Part shown: piece by piece, positions 7,642 to 15,807 of the stretch
How positions within the stretch are numbered: position 1 is the first letter of the stretch
Layout of the letters: each line of letters starts with the position of its first letter
Assembly (NCBI GenBank): GCA_024636855.1
Contig: JAGXGG010000086.1
Span: 1-37,397, forward strand
DNA length: 37,397 bases
Source: Ignavibacteriota bacterium
Lineage (GTDB): Bacteria > Bacteroidota > Ignavibacteria > Kapaibacteriales > UBA2268
Direction of reading: 5' to 3'
Program-made: the position numbers and the translations under genes
Notes under the pieces: model-generated
What the model was told of the DNA's origin: nothing
The model's input: the letters and a program-made list of their open reading frames with translations, nothing else
The model's database searches: none

Positions 7642-7680
7642 ATCCAGTTGTAAAACCATTATTTACAGCTGGATTTTTTT
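7642..7680 (+). terminator. Rho-independent terminator
   Basis: ATCCAGTTGTAAA (7642-7654) pairs with TTTACAGCTGGAT (7662-7674) over 13 bp with one G-T pair. A run of seven T follows to 7680. It ends the lipoprotein gene at 7100-7612 and touches the stop codon of the convergent metallophosphoesterase gene. Confidence 0.9.
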
Positions 7681-9058
7681 ATCTAATAATACTTATAGTC
7701 TGAGCGTAGCTATTTGTGTTAGTAGTTATCTCTATTATATAGCTACCTGAATCGACTTCGCTCACATCTATACTACCATAATTCTGTACTACAGGCTCAG
7801 TACTTACTATTCGTTTACCCATAATATCATATATTATAACTGAATGGTTTGATTTGGATTCTGGTAGATTATAGTAGATTATATCGCTACTAGGATTAGG
7901 ATAGATTTCGATTTTTGGGTTTATATAACTTTCTGAATTCGAAGTACCACCACCTATTCCAACATTATCTAATATCACGCCATTCGTATCTACTACAGTT
8001 ATATTAAATTTGTCTTTGGTTAAGGAAATCCGACCATAATTAAACTTAGAAATAGATTTAATTAACCCTTCCCCTGTTCCGCTAACTGGGTGCAATTCTG
8101 AACCACCCCCACCAAAAGTGAAATGGTTCACACCATTAACTTCGCAATGAGCATAGAAGTGATTATGTCCCGAAAATACAAGCTTTATTCCATATTGCTC
8201 ACATAAAGGTTGAAGATATTTTTGGGCATTTTCATTATTAGGTCTTTTCCCTAAATCAGAATAAGCTGGCTCATGGAATAAGAGTATTTTCCATCTTTTT
8301 GCGCTGCTTATAATATCATTTTTTAACCAATTATACTGAGGCGAATCAACAGAGTAATCTACATACTGATCAACCACTGATACATGTGCAAATCCGTAAT
8401 CAAACGAATAGTAGCTTTTCCCTGTTTCTACGTAGGGGTATCTATAGTATTTATTGAACTGAATAGCTTCACTTTCATGATTGCCTCTTGTTCCCATTAT
8501 TGGAATAATTGACAATAATCGTTTAGTAAAAACATACTCCGAGTTAAAGTGCTCCTTGTCCCATGTTATTTCTTCATCATCCGAATTCCAATCACCACAA
8601 TGTAGTATCATTGTTTGCCATATTGGATTTTCCTCTATAAAGTTATTAATACTCCTTGCTATTTTATTATAATTAACAAGTAGAGTACGTGTATCACCAT
8701 ATACAAACATCCTAGTAGTATCATCACCTGCACCATCTCCAGACATAAATGTACCAGAGTGGAATGTTTCATTTTCCTTTATTCTATAATAATACTTTTG
8801 GTTAGGTATCAGCTTGTTGATCGTGAATCTATGAATGTGACCATTTTCACCAGGTACTATTTCTTTAGTATTAGCAGTTCCATCAGAATAAGATACATCG
8901 CGTCCCCAATCAATTGTACATTCGGTTTCATTTCTAAGTTGCCATAGTACAGACATTCTAGTGTCACTATTAGGATATATAAGATATGGTCCTTTTCGCA
9001 TTTCCGCATTGAGTAAAGCACCACTCATGAGAATCAGGGTTAGGATATAGTACTTCAT
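7679..9058 (-). CDS. Secreted purple-acid-phosphatase-like metallophosphoesterase with T9SS domain
   Basis: I start at the ATG at 9058 (MKYYILTLILMSGALLNA, a clean signal peptide) rather than 33 bases upstream. Numbered from that longer frame, a fibronectin-like N-terminal domain covers about 32-118. The calcineurin-like phosphoesterase core then has D133 (GDTR), D167 (CGDW), N204-H205 (GNHES), H273 (FHEP) and H309/H311 (GHNH), a full dinuclear metal site in the purple acid phosphatase arrangement. The first motif is GDxR instead of the usual GDxG. The C-terminus (about 393-470) is a type A T9SS sorting domain starting EIYPNPSSD. It should hydrolyse phosphate esters outside the cell. It lies about 70 bases behind the TonB-dependent receptor on the same strand and may share its transcript. 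Confidence 0.9.
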   Translation of the reverse strand: MKYYILTLILMSGALLNAEMRKGPYLIYPNSDTRMSVLWQLRNETECTIDWGRDVSYSDGTANTKEIVPGENGHIHRFTINKLIPNQKYYYRIKENETFHSGTFMSGDGAGDDTTRMFVYGDTRTLLVNYNKIARSINNFIEENPIWQTMILHCGDWNSDDEEITWDKEHFNSEYVFTKRLLSIIPIMGTRGNHESEAIQFNKYYRYPYVETGKSYYSFDYGFAHVSVVDQYVDYSVDSPQYNWLKNDIISSAKRWKILLFHEPAYSDLGKRPNNENAQKYLQPLCEQYGIKLVFSGHNHFYAHCEVNGVNHFTFGGGGSELHPVSGTGEGLIKSISKFNYGRISLTKDKFNITVVDTNGVILDNVGIGGGTSNSESYINPKIEIYPNPSSDIIYYNLPESKSNHSVIIYDIMGKRIVSTEPVVQNYGSIDVSEVDSGSYIIEITTNTNSYAQTISIIR

Positions 9059-9131
9059 AATACTATTATTTGCTATAATTTGGTAAGTCATAGAATTAAT
9101 ATACCAAAATAAATCCTAATTGAAAATAATT

Positions 9132-11450
9132 CTATATCGGTTTTACTCTTACTCCTAAGAATAAAGTTCTTGGTAAACTAGGACCATAAATATAATTACT
9201 ATCACGGTTTTTATTTATATCAAAATCTTGTTGGTAGGCATCGAATATATTCTTGACTCCTCCAAATAACTCTAACCCAGTTTCTATATCATTCAATTCA
9301 ATAGTATGCCCGATTCTCATTCCCATATCAATAAACGTTGGTGATATGAAATACTCATCATTAAGCTGACCTGTATTTTCTCCACCGAAATGAGCTAGTT
9401 CCATAGTACCTGTGTAAGTCATGTTTGCACTGATATTCCAATACTTACTAGGGTTGTATGTCAGAGTAGCATATCCGTAATCATTAGGTGTACGAAGAAA
9501 TTCACGTTTATTTGGTAATCCTTTTATGTTTTCTATTGCTTCGTCGAATAGACTAGATTGTATAGTAAAGCCAGCATCTAGTTCTAGTATATAATCAAAA
9601 TTTGCTCTTGCTTCTATAGTTATTCCTTTTACAGTTGCACCACTTCCGTTTCTCTTTTCGAATCTTTGACCATATTCATCTTCACCAAGTGGGAATTGGT
9701 AAAACGCATCATCGAGTGTTGTATAGAAACCTTCGAGAGTGAACCCAGCTATGAAATGCTCAGTCGCCTTATCATAGTTGACAGATGCAGTGAAACTATT
9801 CGAGCGTTCCTCTTTCAGATTATCAGATAGTGATATACGCGATACACCTCCTCCAGCGAAGGCAATATGCAAATCAGTATCGAAGGCCTGTGGTGCTCGG
9901 AAGCCGGTACCCCAACCCAATCTAAATTGTGTTGTGCCTTGCCATTTATAAAGTAAAGAAACCCTAGGGCTCAATATAGCTCTATCAACTAGGTTATGTT
10001 TGTCTAATCTAACTCCAGTTAGTATGTTGAACTCGGGTACTAGGCTCCAATCGTATTGGAGAAATGCACCGATATCTCTAGTAGTTTGATCTATTTTATA
10101 TTTGTAAGACTCTATTTCGTCATAAACATCATCTATTATGTACTCTGCACCAATGCTTAGTATAGCGTTCCCATATATAAAATCATCTAATCTATTATTA
10201 AGTTGAAATCCTGCTTGATGGGTTATTACATCTGAAATACCGTAAGGTGCATTTGATAAGAAATCATTTAACATTATACTGTCATCTGGCATTATACCCG
10301 TGTAGTGATCTCTATCAGTTTTCTGTCCACCATAGTATATTGCAAGAGTGTTTTTATAATTATTGAAATCTAATTGATAGTCTAAGCTACCCATGAATAC
10401 GTTATGTGTACGCTCCTCAGATTGCTGAGACAGATATGCTGGTCCTTCTACCATCTCTCCACCGTAACGATATTCGTATATGCTACTCAAGCTAAGTGAT
10501 AGTTTTTGCTCATTTGTAAACTGGTAAAAAAGATTAGTACCGAACGAATTGTCTTTTAATTCTGGTAGTTCGGAGAAGTTATCGCCATTAGCATCATACG
10601 CACCTCGAACTCTATTACTAACAAAGAAAGTAGCACCAGCTGTCTCATTATCATTTATAACAGTGGCATTAGCAGATATGATATTATCCATCACGCTTCC
10701 TCTTATACTTTGAAGTGTATTGGTTACATTGTAAGTATTCTCACTCGGAATTTTGGTTATCACATTAACAGTACCACCAATAGCACTAGAGCCATAGAGT
10801 GCAGAAACTCCCCCTCTAACAACTTCTATCCTTTCAATCATGTTCACTGGTATTTGTTCTAGACCGTATAGTCCAGTTAGTGGGCTGAATATAGGGCGAC
10901 TATTGACTAGTATCTGAGAGTAACCACCTTGCAACCCATTCATTCGAAGCTGAGTATAATTACATGTTTGACAATCGGTCTCCACTCTCAATCCAGGTTG
11001 ATATTTAAGTCCCTCCGATAAGTTGATTGCTACTGCATGGTCTAATTCTTTGCTATCAATCAGATTAACTATTACTGGTGAATCAGTTCTTCTCTTAGCT
11101 GTACGTGTTCCAGTTACTACAATTTCATCTAATCTAATATTGCCTTCTTCTAATTCTATTCTTACTTCATTAACTCCCTCACTTATGTCTTGTATGAAGA
11201 TAGTATCTTTGTATCCTAATGAGCTAATTTTGAATGACTTTTTACCTATTGGGATATCTTTGATTGTGAAACTTCCTTTCGGATTAGTGTAAGTACCGAC
11301 TTTAGTTTCTAATAGATGCACTGTAGCTGAGATTATAGGCTCACCATCAGTCGCGGATATCACACGGCCTGAAATTGTTCCAGTCTTAGCTATTAGATTG
11401 AGATTACAAAATATAATTAATAAGATAAGTAATAATGGTGATTTAAACAT
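9132..11450 (-). CDS. TonB-dependent outer-membrane receptor
   Basis: This 772-residue protein has a signal peptide (1-21) and a carboxypeptidase-regulatory-like domain (about 24-102: GTISGRVISATDGEPIISAT). A TonB-box-like stretch (DEIVVTGT) comes next, then a plug domain (about 117-235, with IERIEVVRGGVSALYGSSAI) and a 22-strand-type barrel to the end. The plug contains a CQTCN pair (C160, C163) before the mobile loop, a recognisable subtype of Bacteroidota receptors. The substrate is not determined; siderophore, haem, cobalamin or metal are all possible. An exact TTTG-19-TAAGTTTG promoter lies upstream, and no Fur box or cobalamin riboswitch was recognised. The metallophosphoesterase gene follows closely. 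Confidence 0.92.
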   Translation of the reverse strand: MFKSPLLLILLIIFCNLNLIAKTGTISGRVISATDGEPIISATVHLLETKVGTYTNPKGSFTIKDIPIGKKSFKISSLGYKDTIFIQDISEGVNEVRIELEEGNIRLDEIVVTGTRTAKRRTDSPVIVNLIDSKELDHAVAINLSEGLKYQPGLRVETDCQTCNYTQLRMNGLQGGYSQILVNSRPIFSPLTGLYGLEQIPVNMIERIEVVRGGVSALYGSSAIGGTVNVITKIPSENTYNVTNTLQSIRGSVMDNIISANATVINDNETAGATFFVSNRVRGAYDANGDNFSELPELKDNSFGTNLFYQFTNEQKLSLSLSSIYEYRYGGEMVEGPAYLSQQSEERTHNVFMGSLDYQLDFNNYKNTLAIYYGGQKTDRDHYTGIMPDDSIMLNDFLSNAPYGISDVITHQAGFQLNNRLDDFIYGNAILSIGAEYIIDDVYDEIESYKYKIDQTTRDIGAFLQYDWSLVPEFNILTGVRLDKHNLVDRAILSPRVSLLYKWQGTTQFRLGWGTGFRAPQAFDTDLHIAFAGGGVSRISLSDNLKEERSNSFTASVNYDKATEHFIAGFTLEGFYTTLDDAFYQFPLGEDEYGQRFEKRNGSGATVKGITIEARANFDYILELDAGFTIQSSLFDEAIENIKGLPNKREFLRTPNDYGYATLTYNPSKYWNISANMTYTGTMELAHFGGENTGQLNDEYFISPTFIDMGMRIGHTIELNDIETGLELFGGVKNIFDAYQQDFDINKNRDSNYIYGPSLPRTLFLGVRVKPI

Positions 11451-11492
11451 TTAGTGATTTAACTATATATTAGATTATAAATTTACGCAATA

Positions 11493-11523
11493 CAAACTTA
11501 CATAATTATATTTATCTAACAAA
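11493..11523 (-). promoter_or_regulatory. Bacteroidota-type sigma-A promoter of the TonB-dependent receptor
   Basis: Read leftward, TTTG (11523-11520), a 19-base spacer and TAAGTTTG (11500-11493) match the -33 TTTG / -7 TAnnTTTG consensus exactly. The start codon at 11450 is about 40 bases downstream. Confidence 0.7.
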
Positions 11524-11633
11524 TAAAGTTAGCTATAACTAATAAATTAGAATTTGTAATTCCAATACAAGAAGTTATCACATCTTAAACTTTATATATA
11601 GATGAAAACAATATCAAATAAATAAATGAGTTT

Positions 11634-12359
11634 TTAAATTTTAACGGATTTAGGAATTAGTTTTTCTATACCTTTTATAACTAGATTTTCGTCAAAGATA
11701 ACACTAGGGTAATAATTGAGTAATCTTTTCTGAATGATTTGTCCATAGCCACCAGTTACAAATACATCTGGGACTGAAGAGAATGAGGAATGATCTATAG
11801 TTGTTTTGATACCGCCAACAATTGCATTGAGTATTCCGTAGCGAATAGCATCATCAGTATTTTGTCCGAAATACCCTCGATTATTAAGCTCTTCGACAAG
11901 TGGTAGATTAGAAGTGAAATTATGCAAGGCTTTGCTCTGAGTAAAAAACCCAGGTAATATTACTCCTCCTAGACAAGTATTGTCTTCGTCTAGTAGATTG
12001 ACTGTTACTGCAGTTCCACAGTCGATAGTTACTAAAGGTGAGTCTGTCAATCTTTGTACTGACAATAAGCTTAGCATCCTATCGGTGCCCATTCCCGTTA
12101 TATTAGTAAAGTCTATTGGGCTTTTGAAATCGATTAGATTATGAGCATTTTCGATTATATCGATTTTACCCTTTAGGTTTTCTATTATAAATTTTTCAGC
12201 ATCTTTATTGACCGAAGAATAGTAAAAGGAGCCCCAACTTCCTTTCTCGATAGAATTAAGAAATTTAGTCAAATCATCAGTAAAGTACTCATACGCAATT
12301 ATAGAATCATGCGTTTTGAACTTTACTCTGCTATTACCAATGTCGGCTATAAGTGCCAT
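11634..12359 (-). CDS. coaX: Type III pantothenate kinase
   Basis: This enzyme phosphorylates pantothenate, the first step of coenzyme A synthesis, in the cytoplasm. Counting from an alternative ATG four codons upstream (12371), the ASKHA-fold motifs are D10-I-G-N-S (phosphate loop), GTDR at 95-98, D117-CGTAVTVN, GGVILPG at 135-141 and a GGYG near 208. Length (about 241-245) is normal. I prefer the ATG at 12359 because MALIADIGNSRVK is the usual family N-terminus and it follows the birA stop directly (TAA-T-ATG). The upstream ATG would overlap birA by 11 bases. It is co-transcribed with birA, linking CoA and biotin cofactor metabolism. Confidence 0.93.
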   Translation of the reverse strand: MALIADIGNSRVKFKTHDSIIAYEYFTDDLTKFLNSIEKGSWGSFYYSSVNKDAEKFIIENLKGKIDIIENAHNLIDFKSPIDFTNITGMGTDRMLSLLSVQRLTDSPLVTIDCGTAVTVNLLDEDNTCLGGVILPGFFTQSKALHNFTSNLPLVEELNNRGYFGQNTDDAIRYGILNAIVGGIKTTIDHSSFSSVPDVFVTGGYGQIIQKRLLNYYPSVIFDENLVIKGIEKLIPKSVKI

Positions 12360-12360
12360 A

Positions 12361-13092
12361 TTAGAGTTCATATTTTATTGAATCTCCATTGTTGATAGAT
12401 ATAGACCCATTTTGATTACTGGCCAGAAGTGAACCATCTTTGTTTATACTATCAACTTTGAAATGTGAATTTTTGTCCACGAGTTCGATTGTTTTATCAA
12501 TCAAATTTATTTTATCTTTCCAATTTTCGAATATAGTATTCTCATCTATTTCAAGTAATCTAATTAGACTATCTTTCAGAAGTTCGAGTACTTGGTCAAT
12601 ATCACAATTGATGCCAAGTTTTTTGAGCGAAGTTGCTTTATCTTCGAAATCGAAACCAAATTCCAACTGGTTCACATTGATACCAATCCCTAGTATAGAT
12701 TCTTCGCAGATTTTACCTGAGTAGCTATGCTCCGAGAGAACACCTGATATTTTACGGTACTTCTCCCCATCACTCACATATACGTCATTCGGATATTTTA
12801 TTTTTATCCTCGATGAATCTATGAAACTACTTAGAGCTTCCTCAACTGCTAAACAACCGATAATTTGATATAGAACTTTATTCTCGAGCGATTTTCTCTT
12901 TCGCTCATTGACACCATAAGTTAGATATACGTTCTTATGACTTTCGCCTTCCCATATCCTACCTTTGCGGCCTCTACCCTTATATTGATAGTCAGCCGAA
13001 ACGAAAACACTATCATGATTCGTCAATAACTCCTTAGCAACATCATTTGTAGAATCAACTCTTTCGAAATGATAGTGTGTAATTTCCATCAT
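12361..13092 (-). CDS. birA: Biotin--[acetyl-CoA-carboxylase] ligase, monofunctional
   Basis: This 243-residue protein activates biotin to biotinyl-AMP and attaches it to the biotin carboxyl carrier protein. The motifs are DSTN (13-16), GRGRKGRIW (39-47, the biotinyl-AMP loop), KYPND (99-103, usually KWPND), K114-ISGVLSE and GIGINVN (135-141). A small C-terminal SH3-like domain follows. It lacks the N-terminal winged helix of E. coli BirA, so it is the non-regulatory group I type. The frame begins ATG ATG and either could start. It heads a two-gene unit with coaX and is divergent from the lpxH-like gene. Confidence 0.93.
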   Translation of the reverse strand: MMEITHYHFERVDSTNDVAKELLTNHDSVFVSADYQYKGRGRKGRIWEGESHKNVYLTYGVNERKRKSLENKVLYQIIGCLAVEEALSSFIDSSRIKIKYPNDVYVSDGEKYRKISGVLSEHSYSGKICEESILGIGINVNQLEFGFDFEDKATSLKKLGINCDIDQVLELLKDSLIRLLEIDENTIFENWKDKINLIDKTIELVDKNSHFKVDSINKDGSLLASNQNGSISINNGDSIKYEL

Positions 13093-13193
13093 AATTTATT
13101 AACGTATTGGCTTTTTTGTTTTAATATATTTAACTTGGAATATAATATTAGATTATCTTAAATTAGTAAAAATTACAGAAAATTAATAATTAA

Positions 13194-13916
13194 ATGATAT
13201 ATTTTATCTCCGATTTGCACTTAGGTGTTTTAGAAAGAACAGAAGATAGAAAAAGAGAAGATCTTTTTTTATCTCTATTAGATAGAATCAAACCTGACTG
13301 TGAGAAACTCTATCTAGTTGGGGATGTATTCGACTATTGGTTTGACTACAAGACTGTAATACCTAAGAATTTCTATCGCACATTAGCAAAGTTGCGTGAG
13401 TTCACAGATGCAGGAATAGAGATAGAGTACCTAATGGGGAACCACGATTTCGGTCACCGTAGCTTTTTCAAAGATGAGTTAGGCATAGAGGTAATCTCCA
13501 CCGACATAGAACGAGTACACAACGGCAAAAAGTTTTACATTTCGCACGGAGACGGAAAAGCAGATAATGACACTGGCTATCTAATATTACGCTCCTTACT
13601 CCGCAATAAAGTGGCGAATTTCATTTATAGAATTATCCATCCAGATATAGGAATTGGTTTAGCAAGTGGTAGCTCTAAGAAAAGCCGCTCCTATACAGAC
13701 ACCAAAGACTATGGCGAAAATGAGGGAATGGTAAAGTTCGCTAAAAAGAAAATAGACGAAGGTTTCGACTATGTAATAATGGGGCACCGACACAAGCGAT
13801 TAGAGCTAAAGCATGGTAACGGCACTTACTTCAATCTCGGTGAATGGATACACGAACCCAGCTACGGCACTTTCGACGGCAAAGAGTTTAAGTTAGAGAG
13901 GGTTAAAAATACCTAA
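13194..13916 (+). CDS. lpxH: UDP-2,3-diacylglucosamine diphosphatase (LpxH-type)
   Basis: This 240-residue protein is a calcineurin-like phosphoesterase. The metal motifs are D7-x-H9 (SDLHLG), D44 (GDVFDYWF), N83-H84 (GNHD), H118 (SHGDG) and H198/H200 (GHRH), all in the LpxH order. LpxH removes UMP from UDP-2,3-diacylglucosamine to give lipid X in lipid A synthesis at the inner membrane. GDVFDYWF and the long insert rich in S and K (about 158-172) fit LpxH of Bacteroidota. No signal peptide is present. The stop lies two bases from the stop of the convergent lipoprotein gene, with no terminator between them. Confidence 0.88.
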   Translation: MIYFISDLHLGVLERTEDRKREDLFLSLLDRIKPDCEKLYLVGDVFDYWFDYKTVIPKNFYRTLAKLREFTDAGIEIEYLMGNHDFGHRSFFKDELGIEVISTDIERVHNGKKFYISHGDGKADNDTGYLILRSLLRNKVANFIYRIIHPDIGIGLASGSSKKSRSYTDTKDYGENEGMVKFAKKKIDEGFDYVIMGHRHKRLELKHGNGTYFNLGEWIHEPSYGTFDGKEFKLERVKNT

Positions 13917-13918
13917 CC

Positions 13919-14500
13919 TCAATATTCATCTTCATTTATTAAGAATGGAAGTCCTTCAAATCGAACTTCAACTGATATTTCATCTGGTATTGCTTTGGGA
14001 CTATCATATATCAAATCCATACTACCATCACAATAATACGTTCTTATACCATCTTCACTAATTTCATTAATTTTTGTAATTGTCATAGGACCTGATACAA
14101 TAAAATAAGGTAAATCAGACAAATTACCGTTACTATATGTTGCTCCCGATTTATCCGCATTATAAATGCCAGCTGCAAGAGTGTCAGCGGGGAAAGCGAC
14201 ATAAAAACTAAAACGCGGGGTTAGTGTATCTCTGTTAACTATATTGAATACTATGTAGTTCAATTGAGAATGAAAAATTGATGATACTGAGAAACTGTCA
14301 GGTTTAAAAGAATTAGTATTCAATGATTTAGTGATTATAGTTGTATCGGATCTTCCGTCATCAAATGTAGCTATTATCGTTAACTTAGTATCAGGTATAT
14401 TATTTGTCTCATCAGTAGGGTCAGTAACACCATCATCACTACAAGCCATCATCACAAATGCCATTATCATTGCCAATAGGCTTAGTTTTAGTATTTTCAT
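13919..14500 (-). CDS. Lipoprotein with C-x-D-D signal, paralogue of the 15808 gene
   Basis: I start at the ATG at 14500, preceded by AAAGGA, rather than 27 bases upstream. The N-terminus is then MKILKLSLLAMIMAFVMMAC, with the lipidated Cys at 20, followed by SDDGVTDPTDE. The body is beta-rich: GxYNADK turn, PMTITKINEISEDGIRTYY strand pair, GSMDLIY, then ISVEVRFEGLPFL. The gene at 15808 has the same spacing and endings (ITLVITKVQY ... YYITGTLNMEL ... VSVKLEFENMEIL), and both signal peptides place Cys at 20, so they are paralogues. The acidic pair after Cys suggests surface exposure. The fold is similar in outline to the DUF6252-like gene at 7100. Function unknown. Confidence 0.72.
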   Translation of the reverse strand: MKILKLSLLAMIMAFVMMACSDDGVTDPTDETNNIPDTKLTIIATFDDGRSDTTIITKSLNTNSFKPDSFSVSSIFHSQLNYIVFNIVNRDTLTPRFSFYVAFPADTLAAGIYNADKSGATYSNGNLSDLPYFIVSGPMTITKINEISEDGIRTYYCDGSMDLIYDSPKAIPDEISVEVRFEGLPFLINEDEY

Positions 14501-14565
14501 AATTTCCTTTATTATATATGTCATCACTCAATTTAATTAAAACTTTCACTAATAAAAAAAATAAT

Positions 14566-14596
14566 TATGAAATAATAAAACAATAATATAATTTTG
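14566..14596 (+). promoter_or_regulatory. Candidate promoter of the small orphan gene
   Basis: TAATTTTG (14589-14596) matches TAnnTTTG. TATG (14566-14569), 19 bases upstream, is one mismatch from TTTG. The -7 box lies inside the left arm of a long inverted repeat. Confidence 0.45.
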
Positions 14597-14620
14597 TCTT
14601 GGTAAAAATTATATTATTGT
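14580..14620. repeat. Perfect 16-bp AT-only-core inverted repeat just before a start codon
   Basis: ACAATAATATAATTTT (14580-14595) and AAAATTATATTATTGT (14605-14620) are exact reverse complements with a 9-base loop, GTCTTGGTA. The hairpin ends two bases before the ATG at 14623 and overlaps the candidate -7 box. It could be an operator or a structure controlling translation. Confidence 0.75.
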
Positions 14621-14622
14621 AA

Positions 14623-14988
14623 ATGTCTAAAAACTTTAAGATTAGCATATCAGCATTACTAATTGCAATTAACTTATTAATAGCTTTTAGTTATACTTCT
14701 ATTACTAACAATCTTGTTAATGAAGCTGATTCAAGTACAGTATTAAATAATTATGTCAATAATAATCCTACCCTTTTTGATGTAATTATTACTGATTACT
14801 CTTCTTTTAAAATCAGTAATGGTTTGGATAATTATTCCAAACAAAATAATTTATTACAGATACTTGCTTACATAGACATAGAGTTTAGTATAGACTCTAT
14901 TACTTCCTTTATTTACAATCAAATCAAAAGTAATTTATCTCTCCAGAGAAAAACTAATATTATTTTCCCTTTCCACGATTATAGTTAA
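14623..14988 (+). CDS. Small secreted or membrane-anchored orphan protein
   Basis: This 121-residue protein has one hydrophobic segment at about residues 6-24, preceded by lysines. That is a signal anchor or uncleaved signal peptide, because no lipobox or clear cleavage motif follows. The rest is rich in Asn, Ser, Ile and Asp, with no Cys and no motif that I recognise. It lies between two paralogous lipoprotein genes that point toward one another from either side. The start is just after a perfect 16-bp inverted repeat. The low-complexity composition leaves some doubt, but the promoter and clean start support a real gene. Confidence 0.5.
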   Translation: MSKNFKISISALLIAINLLIAFSYTSITNNLVNEADSSTVLNNYVNNNPTLFDVIITDYSSFKISNGLDNYSKQNNLLQILAYIDIEFSIDSITSFIYNQIKSNLSLQRKTNIIFPFHDYS

Positions 14989-15099
14989 TCAATTCTTTAA
15001 AATAAATATTTTAAGAAGCTTAGAAAATGTGGCTCTAGTAAAGTACTAGTAGCTATATTAATTACATATTGATCAACTAAAAAAAAACTGGAACAAAAA

Positions 15100-15612
15100 A
15101 TGGAAATGAAAACATTAATCTTGGTGACTATTACCGTATTAGTAGTAGTGATACCTTTTGTATTTGTATATATTAAAAATCAAAAAAAGAATAATAAGAC
15201 AAAATCAGTATTGACTAAATATGCTGATAGAGATAATAGTAAAATAGATGAGTCTGATACTCTTAGTAATATAGCTATTGGTATTGATTATGATCAGAAA
15301 AGATTATTCTTTATAAAGCATTATAAAAATCATGAATCAGAACAAATTATAAATCTGAATGATATAAAAAATGTAAAACTGATAAATGAAAAGAGATCTG
15401 TAAAAATTGGGAAGTCAAGCACTTTAGTTGTCGAGAAAATTGGAATTGTTTTGACAAATAACAAGCCAATTAATCAAGATTATACTCTTGAATTGTATAA
15501 TGAAAACATTAACATGGTACTAAGTGGAGAAGTTCAATTAGCAAATAAATGGTTAACAATAATTGAAGGAGTTTTGAAGCAAAGTCAAAGTAAGACTTTA
15601 GTTACTCATTAA
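15100..15612 (+). CDS. Membrane-anchored protein with a small cytosolic beta domain
   Basis: This 170-residue protein has a single N-terminal membrane helix (about 4-24), then a basic stretch (KNQKKNNKTKS) that places the rest in the cytoplasm. The domain at about 54-160 has regular strands (AIGIDYDQKRLFFIKHY, QIINLNDIKNVKLI, TLVVEKIGIVLTN, YTLELYNENI). It resembles PH-like domains of membrane-bound Bacteroidota proteins, but I cannot name the family. Two possible starts are three codons apart. A strong terminator follows at 15633. It may share a transcript with the orphan gene 111 bases upstream. Confidence 0.6.
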   Translation: MEMKTLILVTITVLVVVIPFVFVYIKNQKKNNKTKSVLTKYADRDNSKIDESDTLSNIAIGIDYDQKRLFFIKHYKNHESEQIINLNDIKNVKLINEKRSVKIGKSSTLVVEKIGIVLTNNKPINQDYTLELYNENINMVLSGEVQLANKWLTIIEGVLKQSQSKTLVTH

Positions 15613-15632
15613 TAGTTAAAAAATAACATAAA

Positions 15633-15668
15633 AAAAGCTCAGGAATAAATATTTCTGAGCTTTTCTAT
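15633..15668 (+). terminator. Rho-independent terminator
   Basis: AAAAGCTCAG (15633-15642) pairs with CTGAGCTTTT (15655-15664). Four more inner pairs, GAAT with ATTT, close a 4-base loop. The T-rich end continues to 15668. It terminates the gene ending at 15612. Confidence 0.9.
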
Positions 15669-15755
15669 TTTCATAAAGCATTGAATTTTAATATTAGATA
15701 GGGAAGTTGAATATGTCATAATATCACACTGACATAAAAGATTTGGGCTAATAAA

Positions 15756-15784
15756 CAAAAAGCCCCTAGCTATTATTAAAGGCT
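15756..15784 (-). terminator. Possible weak terminator for the 15808 lipoprotein gene
   Basis: Read leftward, AGCC (15784-15781) and GGCT (15764-15761) form a short stem, followed by five T (15760-15756). The stem is only 4 bp with a long loop, so it is doubtful. Confidence 0.35.
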
Positions 15785-15807
15785 AAAGAAACACTCTCAA
15801 TAAATAA

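Noticed and set aside
11451-11633. Cobalamin riboswitch or Fur box upstream of the TonB-dependent receptor
   Set aside because: No B12-box-like conserved sequence or extended Fur palindrome was seen; only an ordinary promoter fits.
12361-12371. Overlap of coaX and birA as a coupling signal
   Set aside because: The overlap exists only if the upstream ATG at 12371 is used; the ATG at 12359 gives the conserved family N-terminus and no overlap.
15035-15049. CTAGTA-AAG-TACTAG inverted repeat
   Set aside because: The arms are only 6 bp in AT-rich sequence and there is no T tract or promoter near it; it may be chance.
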